Notes: a model not told the origin generated them from the sequence alone. Shown: positions 18,191-28,684, numbered from the stretch's first letter. The stretch: DNA of 64,000 nt from Pseudomonas sp. Z8(2022) (GCF_025837155.1 NZ_CP107549.1:1612001-1676000), one strand, 5' to 3'. Numbers and translations: made by a program.

Positions 18191-19108
18191 TTAGCGCGCC
18201 ACGCTGACGCCTTCGAGGCTGGCGAAGGAGGTGTCCTTGGCGGTCAGCAGAAAGTCGCGCATGAAGGGAGCATCGAGCATGTCGCTGCGGATTGCCGCGT
18301 ATAGCGTGCAGTACAGGCCTTTCTCGCCCAGGCGTTTGGCGCTGACGTAGCCGCGCGAGCTGTATTCGTGCAGCGCCCAGTTGGGCAGGCAGCAGACGCC
18401 GCGACCGCTGGCGACCAGCTGCATCATCATCACCGTCAGCTCGGAGGTACGTATCTGCGCCGGCTCGACGTCGGCCGGTTCGAGGAAGCGGGTGAATATG
18501 TCCAGGCGATCTCGCTCGACGGGGTAGGTGATCAGGGTTTCTGTGGCCAGGTCTTCGGGCTGGATAGATGTCCTGGTGGCCAGACGATGCTGATTGGCGA
18601 CCGCCAGCTGGGCCTCATAGGTGAACAGCGGCACGTAGGTGATGCCTGCCAGTTCGACGGGGTCTGAAGTCACTACCAAATCCAGATCGCCACGAGCCAG
18701 AGCCGGCAGCGGAGCGAAGGAAAAACCCGACGCCAGGTCCAGCTCCACTTCCGGCCAGGCGTCACGGAACTGGTCGATGGTGGGCATCAGCCACTGGAAG
18801 CAGCTGTGACACTCGATGGCCATGTGCAGGCGGCCGGCTGTGCCGCCGGCCAGGCGCGCCAGGTCGCGTTCGGCACCGCGCAGCAGAGGCAGGGCGGCAT
18901 CGGCCAGTTGTAGCAGGCGCAGGCCGGCGCTGGTGAAGCGCACTGGCTTGGTCTTGCGCACGAACAGCTGCAGGCCGAGGCGCTCCTCCAGCTCCTTGAA
19001 CTGGTGCGAAAGGGCCGATTGGGTCAGATGCAGGCGTTCGGCTGCCTCGACCAGGCTGTCGGTTTCGCGCAGGGCATGCAGGGTTTTCAGGTGGCGTAGC
19101 TCGAGCAT
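18191..19108 (-). CDS. metR: MetR, LysR-type activator of methionine synthesis
   Basis: 305 residues from the ATG at 19108 (MLELRHLKTLHAL, aligned with E. coli MetR MIEVKHLKTLQAL). The LysR helix-turn-helix covers about residues 17-40 (LVEAAERLHLTQSALSHQF); the effector domain has the MetR signature AIECHSCFQWLMPTIDQF. E. coli MetR responds to homocysteine. A GTG at 19132 would add 8 residues not found in the family. Transcribed away from metE, with a MetR box between them, so autoregulation is likely. Confidence 0.93.
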   Translation of the reverse strand: MLELRHLKTLHALRETDSLVEAAERLHLTQSALSHQFKELEERLGLQLFVRKTKPVRFTSAGLRLLQLADAALPLLRGAERDLARLAGGTAGRLHMAIECHSCFQWLMPTIDQFRDAWPEVELDLASGFSFAPLPALARGDLDLVVTSDPVELAGITYVPLFTYEAQLAVANQHRLATRTSIQPEDLATETLITYPVERDRLDIFTRFLEPADVEPAQIRTSELTVMMMQLVASGRGVCCLPNWALHEYSSRGYVSAKRLGEKGLYCTLYAAIRSDMLDAPFMRDFLLTAKDTSFASLEGVSVAR

Positions 19109-19153
19109 GGCGGGTCTCTGCGAAGGATTCACTCATCCGTTTTCGGAGCTGGA

Positions 19154-19166
19154 TGAAAATTCTTCA
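19154..19166. promoter_or_regulatory. MetR binding site
   Basis: TGAAAATTCTTCA fits the MetR consensus TGAA-N5-TTCA exactly. It lies in the metR-metE divergent region, 46 bp from metR and 111 bp from metE. Confidence 0.8.
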
Positions 19167-19276
19167 TACAGCCTACATGAGTAAATCTGTAGATCAAGAC
19201 GAAAATCTTGAGTTTGTCTCACGCTCGTCCGATCCCGAGAATGGCGCCATCTCGATTGATTGTGGAGCGTTAAGTC

Positions 19277-21565
19277 ATGGCCCTGTCCCATTCCCTCGGT
19301 TTCCCGCGCATCGGTCGCGACCGTGAACTGAAAAAAGCCCTTGAGGCGCACTGGCAAGGCGAGCTGGATGTAGCCGGCCTGCGTGCGGTCGGCCAACGGC
19401 TGCGTGCCGAGCACTGGCAACTGCAGAAGGAGGCCGGTATCGACCTGCTGCCGGTGGGCGATTTCGCCTGGTACGATCAGGTGCTCGGCCATTCGCTGAC
19501 CTTGGGCGTGATTCCCGATCGCTTCCGGCCGGCAGCGGGCAAGCCTACGCTGGAAACGTTGTTCGCCATGGCCCGCGGCGTCAAAGAAAGCTGTTGCGGC
19601 GGCACTCATGCGCAGGAGCTGACCAAGTGGTTCGACACCAACTACCACTACCTGGTACCGGAATTCAGCATCGACCAGCAGTTCGCCCTGAGCTGGGAGC
19701 AGTTGTTCGAGGAGGTAGACGAGGCGCATGCCCTGGGCCATCAGGTCAAACCGGTGCTGATCGGCCCGCTGACCTATTTATGGCTGGGCAAGGCCAAAGG
19801 CGCTGATTTCGACAGGCTGGACCTGCTCGAGCGGCTGTTGCCGGTGTATGGCGAGATTCTCCAGCGCCTGGCCGCACAAGGTGTGGAGTGGGTGCAGATC
19901 GACGAGCCGATTCTGGTGCTGGATCTGCCGCAGGACTGGAAGAATGCCTTCGAGCGCGCCTACAACCTGATCCAGCGCGAACCCTGCAAGAAGTTGATCG
20001 CCACCTATTTCGGCGGTCTGGAGGACAACCTCGGCCTGGCCGCCAACCTGCCGGTGGACGGCCTGCATATCGATCTGGTGCGAGCCCCGGAGCAGTACCC
20101 GACCATTCTCGATCGTCTGCCTGCCTACAAGGTGTTGTCGCTGGGCGTGGTAAACGGCCGCAATGTCTGGCGCTGCGATCTGGACAAGGCCCTGGAGGTG
20201 CTGCGTCACGCTCACGAACGGTTGGGCGAGCGGCTCTGGGTGGCACCGTCCTGTTCGCTGCTGCATAGCCCGGTCGACCTAGCGCGTGAAGATCGGCTCG
20301 ATGCCGAACTGCAGAGCTGGCTCGCCTTCGCCGTACAGAAATGCGAGGAGGTGGCGGTGCTCGGCAAGGCGCTGCAGGCGCCGGAAGACGCGGCTGTGCA
20401 AGCGGCGCTGGAAGCGAGCCGTGCGGTACAGGCCGCACGTGCGGCCTCGACGCGCATTCACAAGCCAGAGGTGCAGGCGCGTCTGGCGGCGATTCGCCCG
20501 CGTCATGCGCAGCGTCAGTCAGCATTTGCCGAGCGTATCGGTAAGCAGCGCGAGCGCCTGCAGTTACCGCTGCTGCCGACCACCACCATCGGCTCTTTTC
20601 CGCAGACTTCGTCCATCCGCAAGGCGCGACAGGCGTTCAGGCAGGGCAGGCTGAGCGCTGCCGATTACCTTGAGGCCATGCACGGCGAAATCCGTGAAGC
20701 CGTGCAGGTGCAGGAGCGTCTCGGCCTGGATGTGCTGGTACACGGCGAGGCCGAGCGCAACGACATGGTCGAGTACTTCGCCGAGCAGTTCGACGGTTAT
20801 GCCTTCACCCGTTTCGGCTGGGTACAGAGCTATGGTTCGCGTTGCGTCAAACCGGCGGTGATCATCGGCGATCTGAGCCGCCCGCAGGCGATGACCGTGG
20901 AGTGGATCCGCTATGCCCAGAGTCTGACCGACAAGGTGATGAAGGGCATGCTGACTGGCCCGGTGACCATGCTGATGTGGTCGTTCCCGCGCGAGGATGT
21001 ACCCCGCGAAGTGCAGGCAAAACAGCTGGCGCTGGCGATTCGCGACGAGGTGGTGGATCTGGAGGCGGCGGGCATCAGGATCATCCAGATCGACGAGGCA
21101 GCATTCCGCGAGGGGCTACCGCTGCGTCAGGCTGCCTGGCAGCACTATCTGGACTGGGCCACCGAGGCCTTCCGCCTGGCTGCCAGCGGTGTGCGTGACG
21201 AAACCCAGATCCACACTCATATGTGCTACAGCGAGTTCAACGACGTGATCGAGTCCATCGCGGCGATGGATGCCGACGTGATCACCATCGAGACTTCACG
21301 TTCGGACATGGAGTTGCTGGAGGCCTTCGAGCGCTTCGCTTATCCCAACGAGATCGGCCCTGGCGTCTACGACATTCACTCGCCTCGTGTGCCTGACCGC
21401 GCCGAGATCATCGGGCTGTTGCGCAAGGCGGCGCGGCGGATTCCGCTCGAGCGACTCTGGGTCAACCCCGATTGCGGCCTGAAAACCCGTGGCTGGCCGG
21501 AGACCGAGGCAGCGCTGGTGAACATGGTTGCGGCTGCCCGGCAGATGCGCGCCGAGCTGGCCTGA
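19277..21565 (+). CDS. metE: MetE, cobalamin-independent methionine synthase
   Basis: 762 residues, typical length. It transfers a methyl group from 5-methyltetrahydropteroyl-triglutamate to homocysteine. The two-barrel MetE layout is clear: N-terminal [17 protein letters not shown], and a C-terminal catalytic barrel with zinc ligands His648 and Cys650 ([10 protein letters not shown]) and Cys733 (NPDCGLKTR). [10 protein letters not shown] opens the second barrel. Divergent from metR with a consensus MetR box, so activation by MetR with homocysteine is expected. Confidence 0.97.
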   Translation: MALSHSLGFPRIGRDRELKKALEAHWQGELDVAGLRAVGQRLRAEHWQLQKEAGIDLLPVGDFAWYDQVLGHSLTLGVIPDRFRPAAGKPTLETLFAMARGVKESCCGGTHAQELTKWFDTNYHYLVPEFSIDQQFALSWEQLFEEVDEAHALGHQVKPVLIGPLTYLWLGKAKGADFDRLDLLERLLPVYGEILQRLAAQGVEWVQIDEPILVLDLPQDWKNAFERAYNLIQREPCKKLIATYFGGLEDNLGLAANLPVDGLHIDLVRAPEQYPTILDRLPAYKVLSLGVVNGRNVWRCDLDKALEVLRHAHERLGERLWVAPSCSLLHSPVDLAREDRLDAELQSWLAFAVQKCEEVAVLGKALQAPEDAAVQAALEASRAVQAARAASTRIHKPEVQARLAAIRPRHAQRQSAFAERIGKQRERLQLPLLPTTTIGSFPQTSSIRKARQAFRQGRLSAADYLEAMHGEIREAVQVQERLGLDVLVHGEAERNDMVEYFAEQFDGYAFTRFGWVQSYGSRCVKPAVIIGDLSRPQAMTVEWIRYAQSLTDKVMKGMLTGPVTMLMWSFPREDVPREVQAKQLALAIRDEVVDLEAAGIRIIQIDEAAFREGLPLRQAAWQHYLDWATEAFRLAASGVRDETQIHTHMCYSEFNDVIESIAAMDADVITIETSRSDMELLEAFERFAYPNEIGPGVYDIHSPRVPDRAEIIGLLRKAARRIPLERLWVNPDCGLKTRGWPETEAALVNMVAAARQMRAELA

Positions 21566-21667
21566 CTGCCGGTAGCCGCGGCTTGCGTCCCTCCCATCGG
21601 TCGATGAGAGGGGCGGGGCGCGGCTTGCCACCGAGCGACTTTCAGCGCAGTCGCCGGGACGTGCATG

Positions 21668-21928
21668 TCAGGGTTCCTGGTTGTGCCTGATCGCTTCGCG
21701 ACGATGCAGATTGTCGATGTGCTCGCTGCTGTGACGCAGCAGCTTGGCCGCCATGGCCATGCGTTCTATGTAGCGCACGATGCTTTGCTCGGCATCGTGG
21801 CGGGAGAGGAAGGGGCCTTCCAGCGTGCCTTCACGGGTGGCGAAGAAGTACTGACCATTGACAGCGCTCAACCGTGAACTGCGGTAGTGCGTGCCTGGCT
21901 GAGGGTCGGCCGTGCGTTGGCTGAACAT
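21668..21928 (-). CDS. Small conserved Pseudomonas protein (DUF6316-like)
   Basis: 86 residues from the ATG at 21928, which has GGAG 6 nt upstream; in-frame codons farther upstream have no ribosome site. The sequence [19 protein letters not shown], then [24 protein letters not shown], resembles small Pseudomonas proteins I recall as DUF6316. It is soluble, with no signal or membrane segment. Function unknown. It stands alone between metE and the EamA gene, convergent with metE. Confidence 0.7.
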   Translation of the reverse strand: MFSQRTADPQPGTHYRSSRLSAVNGQYFFATREGTLEGPFLSRHDAEQSIVRYIERMAMAAKLLRHSSEHIDNLHRREAIRHNQEP

Positions 21929-22205
21929 GAAAAGCTCCATCTGCGGGGGGCTGGATAAGCTGAGTCTACTGTCAGCCAATCGGTGCGCCTGGCAATGCGA
22001 CTAGTGGTCGATTTTGCCGACATATTTGCGTCTTTTAACGGGTTTTATTGGTTTTTGACGCCGGCTGGATGACGCTTTCCTGGCGCTGAGCAGTACAGTT
22101 CTGCCCATCTGCCAGACTGAACTGTCGCTGTGTCGATGGCATGGCCTCTCCTAGAATGGTCGGCTGCGGACGGCATGTCCTGTCGACCGCCTGCCTGAGG
22201 TTCCC

Positions 22206-23156
22206 ATGCATATTTCCTCCGGCCGTTGGATGTACGGCCTGCTGCTTGCCCTGACCACCTCCGTGCTCTGGGGCATCCTGCCAATCAAGCTGAAAGAAGT
22301 CCTTCAGGTAATGGACCCGGTAACGGTCACCTGGTATCGCCTGGCCGTGGCCGGTTCCCTGCTGTTCGCCTATCTTGCGGCTACCCGACGCTTGCCGCGT
22401 TTTCGCCCGCTCGGGCGCAGGGGCGGATGGCTGCTGGCGCTGGCCATCGGCGGACTGACGGCCAACTACGTGCTGTATCTGGTCGGGCTCAATCTGCTCA
22501 GCCCCGGCACCACACAACTGGTGATCCAGGTGGCACCGATCCTGCTGCTGATCAGCAGCCTGTTCGTCTTTCGCGAGCGTTTCAGTCTGGGCCAGGCGAT
22601 TGGGCTGTTGGTGATGCTGCTGGGCTTCGGCCTGTTCTTCAATCAGCGCCTGGGTGAGCTGCTGACCTCGCTCACGGCCTACACCACCGGCGTGCTGACC
22701 GTACTGGCCGCGGCCTTCGTCTGGACCTTCTATGGCCTGGCGCAGAAACAGCTGCTGACCACCTGGACGTCGGTGCAGGTGATGATGGTCATCTACCTGG
22801 CCTGTGCACTGCTGCTGACGCCCTGGGCGCACCCCCTGCAGGTGTCGCAGCTGAGCCCGTTGCAAGGCTGGCTGTTGCTGGCCTGCTGTCTGAATACCCT
22901 GGTCGCCTACGGTGCCTTCGCCGAGGCGCTGGCCCACTGGGAGGCCTCGCGCGTCAGTGCGACTCTGGCGCTTACGCCGCTGGTGACCTTCGTCTCGGTG
23001 GCCCTGGCATCGACCTGGTGGCCGGACCACGTGCTGCCCGAGCAGGTCAACTGGATCGCCTATGCAGGGGCCGTGGTCGTTGTGCTCGGCTCGGCGCTCA
23101 CCGCCCTCGGCCCTTCGCTGATGGCGGCTCTGCGTGCCCGCAAGGCCAGGCGTTAG
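22206..23156 (+). CDS. EamA/DMT-family membrane transporter
   Basis: 316 residues with ten predicted membrane helices in two EamA repeats of five, the drug/metabolite transporter layout. The first repeat opens WMYGLLLALTTSVLWGILPI with VTWYRLAVAGSLLF, and the second has LTVLAAAFVWTFYGLAQKQLL and LNTLVAYGAFAEALAHWEASR. Substrate is unknown; relatives export amino acids or small metabolites. It ends 8 bp from the convergent Lrp gene. Confidence 0.85.
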   Translation: MHISSGRWMYGLLLALTTSVLWGILPIKLKEVLQVMDPVTVTWYRLAVAGSLLFAYLAATRRLPRFRPLGRRGGWLLALAIGGLTANYVLYLVGLNLLSPGTTQLVIQVAPILLLISSLFVFRERFSLGQAIGLLVMLLGFGLFFNQRLGELLTSLTAYTTGVLTVLAAAFVWTFYGLAQKQLLTTWTSVQVMMVIYLACALLLTPWAHPLQVSQLSPLQGWLLLACCLNTLVAYGAFAEALAHWEASRVSATLALTPLVTFVSVALASTWWPDHVLPEQVNWIAYAGAVVVVLGSALTALGPSLMAALRARKARR

Positions 23157-23164
23157 GCCAGGGA

Positions 23165-23644
23165 CTAATCCAGCGGTAGCTCGGTGGTGCGTTTGACCTC
23201 GCTCATGGCGATGTGCGAATGCGCTTCATGCACGTGCGGGCGCTGCAGCAGCTGGTCACGCAGGAAGCGTTCGTAGTCGGCAATGTCCTTGGCCACTACC
23301 TTGAGCAGATAGTCCGAGCCGCCGGCCATGCTGTAGCACTCCAGCACCTGCGGGTAGCCGACCACTGCCTGCTCGAACTCGTCCAGATTGCCACGACCGT
23401 GAGCCGACAGCTTGATGTCGACGAATACCGTGATGCCGAAGCCCAGCCGCTTGTGATTGAGCAGGGCGACCTTGCGTTCGATCAGCCCTTCTTCCTGCAT
23501 GCGATTGATGCGTCGCCAGCAGGGCGACTGCGACAGCTCGACCTTCTCCGCTACCTCGGCGGCGGAAAGGTCGGCATCGTGTTGCAGCAGGCGGAGAATC
23601 CGCCGGTCAATAGGGCTGAGCTTGTCCTGCATGACTTTTTCCAT
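23165..23644 (-). CDS. Lrp/AsnC-family transcription regulator
   Basis: 159 residues (155 if the second ATG at 23632 is used, which has GGAAAAAG in front). The helix-turn-helix is LSAAEVAEKVELSQSPCWRRINRM and the C-terminal RAM ligand domain includes YSMAGGSDYLLKVVAKDIADYERF. Lrp proteins sense amino acids. It is divergent from the 2-oxoacid oxidoreductase at 23832, a typical layout for local control of amino-acid breakdown, so it probably governs that gene; this is inference. Confidence 0.88.
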   Translation of the reverse strand: MEKVMQDKLSPIDRRILRLLQHDADLSAAEVAEKVELSQSPCWRRINRMQEEGLIERKVALLNHKRLGFGITVFVDIKLSAHGRGNLDEFEQAVVGYPQVLECYSMAGGSDYLLKVVAKDIADYERFLRDQLLQRPHVHEAHSHIAMSEVKRTTELPLD

Positions 23645-23831
23645 TTTCTTGTGATTGTTGGAATGATCATGCGAAGTATTGTCCTCGATTCTCGAAAATA
23701 GAAAGAAAAAAGCGGAACCCTCCGGTCATGCTTTAGGCAAATCCGTCGCAGTGATCCTGCGGACAGGATTCAACGGAGCGCGTTTACCGTCGCGCTCCCC
23801 GTGCTCGCCATAAGAATAAAAGGAGCGCTCC

Positions 23832-26800
23832 ATGTCTCTGGCCGAAATCCGCCTGGATGACAAATACCGCCTCGCCACGGGTCACCTGTACCTGACCGGC
23901 ACCCAGGCGCTGACCCGCCTGCCCATGCTGCAGAAGCAGCGTGACGCTGCCTTCGGACTCAATACCGCCTGCTTCATTTCCGGCTATCGCGGCTCGCCCT
24001 TGGGCGGCCTGGACAAGAGCCTTTGGGACGCACGCGAGTACCTGAAGGAAAACCACATCCACTTTCAGCCTGGCGTCAACGAGGAGCTGGGCGCCACCGC
24101 GGTGTGGGGCAGCCAGCAGGCCAATCTGTTCCCCGGCGCCCGCTACGACGGCGTGTTCGCCATGTGGTACGGCAAGGGCCCGGGCGTCGACCGCAGCGGC
24201 GACGTGTTCAAGCATGGCAACTCGGCCGGTGTGTCCAAGTACGGTGGCGTGCTGCTGCTGGCCGGCGACGACCATGGCTGCAAGTCCTCGACCATCGCCC
24301 ACCAGAGCGAGCACGCCTTCATCGCCGCTTCGATTCCGGTGCTCAACCCGGCCAACGTTCAGGAAGTTCTGGACTACGGCATCATCGGCTGGGAACTGTC
24401 GCGCTACAGCGGTTGCTGGGTAGCGTTGAAGACCATCGCCGAGAATGTCGACTCCTCGGCTGTGGTGGATGTCGACCCGCTGCGTATCCAGGTGAAGATT
24501 CCCGAGAATTTCCAGTTGCCGGAAGACGGCGTGCACATCCGCTGGCCCGACCCGCCCCTGGCCCAGGAAAAGCGCCTCAACGTCTACAAGATCTACGCCG
24601 CGCGCGCCTTCGCCTTGGCCAACAACCTCAATCAGGTCAAGCTTGATTCGCCCAACCCGCGCTTGGGAATCATCACCACCGGCAAGTCCTACCTCGACGT
24701 GCGCCAGGCGCTGGATGATCTCGGACTGGACGAGGCGCTGTGCGCCAAGGTCGGCCTGCGCGTGCTCAAGGTCGGCATGAGCTGGCCGCTGGAACCGGTG
24801 TCGGTGCACCAGTTCGCCGAGGGCCTGGATGAAATCCTGGTGGTGGAAGAAAAGCGCAGCATCATCGAGGATCAACTGACCGGGCAGCTGTACAACTGGC
24901 CGGTAGGCAAGCGCCCACGGGTGGTCGGCGAGTTCGATGAGCAGGGCAATTCGTTGCTGCCCAACCTCGGCGAGCTGACCCCGGCGATGATCGCCCGGGT
25001 GATCGCCAAGCGTCTGGCGCCGATCTACAGCAGCCCGACCATCGAGGAGCGCCTGGCCTTCCTCGATGCCAAGGAAAAGGCCCTGGCCGCGCCCAAGCAC
25101 AACACGGTGCGCACCCCGCATTTCTGCTCCGGTTGCCCGCACAACAGCTCGACCAAGGTGCCGGAGGGCAGCCGCGCCCTCGGCGGTATCGGCTGTCATT
25201 ACATGACCCAGTGGATGGATCGCAGAACCGACACCTTCACCCAGATGGGCGGCGAGGGTGCCACCTGGATCGGCCAGGCGCCGTTCACCGACACGCCGCA
25301 CGTGTTCCAGAACCTCGGCGACGGTACCTACTTCCACTCCGGCCATCTGGCTCTGCGCGCGGCCGTGGCCGCCGGGGTCAACATCACCTACAAGATTCTC
25401 TACAACGACGCGGTGGCCATGACCGGCGGCCAGCCCATCGACGGCGAGCTGCGCATCGACCAGCTCAGTCAGCAGGTGTACGCAGAGGGCGTGAAACGCA
25501 TCGCCCTGGTCTCGGACGAGCCGGACAAGTACCCGACCCGCGCCACCTTCGCGCCCATCGTCACCTTCCACCATCGTCGCGAGCTGGATGCCGTGCAGCG
25601 CGAGTTGCGCGAGTTCAAGGGCGTCTCGGTGATCCTCTACGACCAGACCTGCGCCACCGAGAAGCGCCGCCGGCGCAAGCGCGGCAAGATGGTCGATCCG
25701 GCCAAGCGCGCCTTCATCAACCCGGCGGTGTGCGAGGGCTGTGGCGACTGCAGCGTGAAATCCAACTGCCTTTCGGTACTGCCGCTGGAAACCGAACTGG
25801 GGCGCAAGCGCGAGATCGACCAGAGTGCCTGCAACAAGGACTTTAGTTGCCTTGAAGGTTTCTGCCCGAGCTTCGTCACCGTGCATGGCGGCAGCCTGCG
25901 CAAGCCCGAGGCCGTGGGCCTGGGAGCCTTGTTCATCGCCGTGCCGGAGCCGAAGCAACCGGCCCTGAACCGCCCATGGAACATCCTTCTGCCGGGCGTT
26001 GGCGGCAGTGGCGTGACCACAGTCGGCGCACTGCTGGGCATGGCCGCGCATATCGAAGGCAAGGGTTGCACCGTGCTCGATCAGGCGGGTCTGGCGCAGA
26101 AGTTCGGCCCGGTGATCACCCATATCCGCATCGCCGCGCGGCAGAGCGACATCTACGCGGTGCGCATCGCCGCCGGGGAAACCGACCTGCTGCTGGGCTG
26201 CGATCTGGTGGTGTCGTCCAGTGAAGAGGCGCTGGCCAAGCTCAACGACAAGATCGCCCATGCGGTGGTCAACAGTCATGAAGCGGCCACAGCCGAGTTC
26301 ACCCGCAACCCGGACGCCCAGGTGCCTGGCGCGGCCATGCGTGCGGCGATCAGCGAGGCGGTAGGCGAGGGCAAGACCCGCTTCGTCGACGCCACGCGCC
26401 TGGCAACACGGCTGCTCGGGGACAGCATCGCCACCAACCTGTTCATGCTCGGCTATGCCTACCAGAAAGGACTGGTGCCGGTCTCGGCCGAGGCGATCAA
26501 CAAGGCCATCGAACTCAATGGTGTGGCCGTCGAACTCAATCAGCAGGCCTTCCTCTGGGGCCGTCGCGCTGCGCATGACCTGGCCGCAGTGGAGAAAGTC
26601 GCCGCACCCAAGGTGGTCGAAGCGCCGCACTGCAGCACACTCGAGGAGATCGTCGCCGATCGCATGCAGCGCCTGACCGCCTACCAGAATGCGGCCTATG
26701 CCGAGCGCTATCGGGAGCTGGTCGAGCGTGTGCGCAAGGCCGACAGCGATACCGAGCAGCGCCTGAGCAAGGCCGTGGCGCGCTACTACTTCAAGCTCCT

Positions 26801-27299
26801 GGCCTACAAGGACGAGTACGAGGTGGCGCGGCTGTACAGCGACGAGACCTTCCGCAAGCAGCTCGAAGCCCAGTTCGAAGGCGACTACCGCCTGCAGTTC
26901 CACCTGGCTCCGAGCTGGCTGAGCAAGCCGGATGCAGTGACGGGGGAGCCGCGCAAGCGCAGCTTCGGCCCATGGATGCTCAAGGCCTTCGGTGTGCTGG
27001 CGCGCTTCAAGTTCCTGCGCGGCAGCGTGCTCGATCCGTTCGGCCACAGCGCCGAGCGCCGTCTGGAGCGCGAGCTGATCGAGGAGTACGAGGCCAACGT
27101 GGCCTATCTGCTCGCCGAGCTGAATGACGGCAACTACCGCACCGCGGTGGCGCTGGCCGAGATTCCTGAGCAGATCCGCGGCTACGGTCACGTCAAGGAA
27201 GCGGCGCTGGCCAAGGCGCGTGAGCAGGCGGATCAGCTCAAGGCGCGTCTGACCGTCAGCGAAATTGCCGCGGTGCAGCTATTCGAGCCGGCTGCCTGA
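23832..27299 (+). CDS. Fused indolepyruvate (2-oxoacid):ferredoxin oxidoreductase
   Basis: 1155 residues with AAGGAG before the ATG. The N-terminal half looks like the thiamine-diphosphate alpha chain (GYRGSPLGGLD, the EELGATAVWGSQQ block, GGQPIDGE). Iron-sulphur cysteines follow at about 634-646 (CEGCGDCSVKSNC) and 667-678 (CNKDFSCLEGFC). After these comes the gamma/beta-like part (LLPGVGGSGVTTVGALLGMAA) and a C-terminal extension. The enzyme should oxidatively decarboxylate aryl or branched 2-oxo acids to acyl-CoA, reducing ferredoxin. All subunits are fused in one chain, as in a proteobacterial branch of the family. The preferred substrate is not readable. Confidence 0.88.
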   Translation: MSLAEIRLDDKYRLATGHLYLTGTQALTRLPMLQKQRDAAFGLNTACFISGYRGSPLGGLDKSLWDAREYLKENHIHFQPGVNEELGATAVWGSQQANLFPGARYDGVFAMWYGKGPGVDRSGDVFKHGNSAGVSKYGGVLLLAGDDHGCKSSTIAHQSEHAFIAASIPVLNPANVQEVLDYGIIGWELSRYSGCWVALKTIAENVDSSAVVDVDPLRIQVKIPENFQLPEDGVHIRWPDPPLAQEKRLNVYKIYAARAFALANNLNQVKLDSPNPRLGIITTGKSYLDVRQALDDLGLDEALCAKVGLRVLKVGMSWPLEPVSVHQFAEGLDEILVVEEKRSIIEDQLTGQLYNWPVGKRPRVVGEFDEQGNSLLPNLGELTPAMIARVIAKRLAPIYSSPTIEERLAFLDAKEKALAAPKHNTVRTPHFCSGCPHNSSTKVPEGSRALGGIGCHYMTQWMDRRTDTFTQMGGEGATWIGQAPFTDTPHVFQNLGDGTYFHSGHLALRAAVAAGVNITYKILYNDAVAMTGGQPIDGELRIDQLSQQVYAEGVKRIALVSDEPDKYPTRATFAPIVTFHHRRELDAVQRELREFKGVSVILYDQTCATEKRRRRKRGKMVDPAKRAFINPAVCEGCGDCSVKSNCLSVLPLETELGRKREIDQSACNKDFSCLEGFCPSFVTVHGGSLRKPEAVGLGALFIAVPEPKQPALNRPWNILLPGVGGSGVTTVGALLGMAAHIEGKGCTVLDQAGLAQKFGPVITHIRIAARQSDIYAVRIAAGETDLLLGCDLVVSSSEEALAKLNDKIAHAVVNSHEAATAEFTRNPDAQVPGAAMRAAISEAVGEGKTRFVDATRLATRLLGDSIATNLFMLGYAYQKGLVPVSAEAINKAIELNGVAVELNQQAFLWGRRAAHDLAAVEKVAAPKVVEAPHCSTLEEIVADRMQRLTAYQNAAYAERYRELVERVRKADSDTEQRLSKAVARYYFKLLAYKDEYEVARLYSDETFRKQLEAQFEGDYRLQFHLAPSWLSKPDAVTGEPRKRSFGPWMLKAFGVLARFKFLRGSVLDPFGHSAERRLERELIEEYEANVAYLLAELNDGNYRTAVALAEIPEQIRGYGHVKEAALAKAREQADQLKARLTVSEIAAVQLFEPAA

Positions 27300-27322
27300 G
27301 TCTCAACCCCATCCCTTTGCCA

Positions 27323-27355
27323 CCCTCTCCGTGCAGGAGGGGGGCGGCTTTTTAT
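27323..27355 (+). terminator. Weak terminator after the oxidoreductase gene
   Basis: CCCTCTCC (27323-27330) pairs with GGAGGGGG (27336-27343) over a 5-nt loop, with one G-U, followed by GCGGCTTTTTAT. It may partly separate the next gene. Confidence 0.5.
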
Positions 27356-27371
27356 ATCCGAGGTAAACCCG

Positions 27372-28484
27372 ATGTCTGTTTTCACTCACGTCGACTTCGA
27401 TCAGCATGAACAGGTGGTCTATGGCCACGACAAGGCCAGTGGCCTGAAAGCCATCATCGCCATTCACGACAGCACCCTCGGCCCGGCGCTGGGTGGTTGC
27501 CGCATGTGGAACTACGCCACGGACGAGGAGGCGCTGCGCGATGTGCTGCGCCTGTCGCGCGGCATGACCTACAAATCGGCGCTGGCGCGTTTGCCACTGG
27601 GTGGCGGCAAGGCGGTGATCATTGGCGACCCGCACACCGGCAAGAGCGAGGCCTTGTTCCAGGCCATGGGCGATTTTGTCGACAGCCTGGGTGGGCGCTA
27701 TGTCACTGCGGCGGATTCCGGTACCGGCGTAGCCGAGATGCGCATCATGGCCGAGCGCACCCGTCATGTGGCTGGCGCCGGGCAACGTGAGGCGTTCGAT
27801 GGTGGTAGCCGTGACGGCGATCCGTCGCCCTCGACCGCCTATGGCGTCTTCATCGGTATCCAGGCGGCCGTGGCGCATCGCCTTGGGCGGAACGATCTTG
27901 AAGGCGTGCGGGTGGCCATCCAAGGCGTCGGTCAGGTTGGTTTCGGCCTGGCCAAACTGCTCAAGGAGGCCGGCGCCCAGCTATGGGTGACGGATATCGT
28001 CGAGGCCAATGTACAGCGTGCGGTCAGTCAGCTGGGAGCCGTCGCAGTCAGCCAGCACGAGATCTACCGTCTCGATGTGGACGTGTTCGCACCGTGCGCC
28101 TTGGGCGCCATCATCAATCTGCAGAGTCTCGAAGCGCTGCGCGCGCCGATCATCGCCGGCGCGGCCAACAACCAGCTGGCCGATGCCAGCCTGGCCGAGC
28201 TGCTGCGCCGTCGGGAATGCCTGTACGCACCGGACTATGCGATCAACGCCGGCGGCATCATTGATGTCTGCTACGAGCGTACCGGCGGTACTGCGGCTGA
28301 GCTAAAGGCGCATATCGAAGGCATCGGCCCGACCCTGACGGAGATCTTCCAGCGTGCCGAGCGCGAAGGCGCGACCACCACCGCGATTGCCGACCGCATG
28401 GCACTGGAACGCTTGCGCGGCGGTCTGCAGCCTGCGCGTGCTGCAGTGGCTGCCAGGGTCGTGTCCCAGGGGTGGCAGCGTTAG
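27372..28484 (+). CDS. Leucine dehydrogenase family (Leu/Val/Phe dehydrogenase)
   Basis: 370 residues, GAGG before the ATG. It has the ELFV dehydrogenase catalytic segment [13 protein letters not shown] with Lys80, the same number as in Bacillus leucine dehydrogenase, then [13 protein letters not shown] and the nucleotide-binding motif [13 protein letters not shown]. The reaction is NAD-dependent oxidative deamination of branched-chain amino acids to 2-oxo acids. The 2-oxo product could feed the oxidoreductase upstream, so the two genes plausibly share an amino-acid degradation pathway. Phenylalanine or valine preference cannot be excluded. Confidence 0.9.
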   Translation: MSVFTHVDFDQHEQVVYGHDKASGLKAIIAIHDSTLGPALGGCRMWNYATDEEALRDVLRLSRGMTYKSALARLPLGGGKAVIIGDPHTGKSEALFQAMGDFVDSLGGRYVTAADSGTGVAEMRIMAERTRHVAGAGQREAFDGGSRDGDPSPSTAYGVFIGIQAAVAHRLGRNDLEGVRVAIQGVGQVGFGLAKLLKEAGAQLWVTDIVEANVQRAVSQLGAVAVSQHEIYRLDVDVFAPCALGAIINLQSLEALRAPIIAGAANNQLADASLAELLRRRECLYAPDYAINAGGIIDVCYERTGGTAAELKAHIEGIGPTLTEIFQRAEREGATTTAIADRMALERLRGGLQPARAAVAARVVSQGWQR

Positions 28485-28502
28485 GAAGTGAGCGGTGGCA
28501 GC

Positions 28503-28531
28503 ATGACAAATGCGCGCGCCGCCGCTAAGAT
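28503..28531 (+). promoter_or_regulatory. tRNA-Arg promoter with GC-rich discriminator
   Basis: ATGACA (28503-28508), a 17-bp spacer and TAAGAT (28526-28531), then the GC-rich discriminator GCGCCCC. This layout is typical of growth-rate-controlled stable-RNA promoters and lies about 30 bp before the tRNA. Confidence 0.6.
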
Positions 28532-28559
28532 GCGCCCCGGCCGTTGCCAATACGGCCGT

Positions 28560-28634
28560 GTCCCCTTAGTTCAACGGATAGAATAAGCCCCTCCTAAGGG
28601 CTAGATGCTGGTTCGATTCCAGCAGGGGACGCCA
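28560..28634 (+). tRNA. tRNA-Arg, anticodon CCU
   Basis: 75 nt cloverleaf. Acceptor arm GTCCCCT (28560-28566) pairs with AGGGGAC (28624-28630); discriminator G and encoded CCA (28632-28634). Anticodon stem AGCCC/GGGCT with loop CTCCTAA, anticodon CCT at 28593-28595; T arm GCTGG-TTCGATT-CCAGC. Reads the AGG codon. Confidence 0.96.
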
Positions 28635-28645
28635 CGATTCTATCA

Positions 28646-28684
28646 ACGAAAAAGCCGGCTCTTGCAGCCGGCCTTTTCGTTTCT
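28646..28684 (+). terminator. Terminator of tRNA-Arg
   Basis: GCCGGCT, loop CTTGC, AGCCGGC, then CTTTTCGTTT; flanking ACGAAAAA/TTTTCGT extends the stem. Confidence 0.8.

Noticed and set aside
23784..27191. 1135-codon open frame antisense to the oxidoreductase gene
   Set aside because: High-GC third positions keep the opposite frame free of stops; its translation has no domain or natural composition, while the plus-strand protein has cofactor motifs and a ribosome site.
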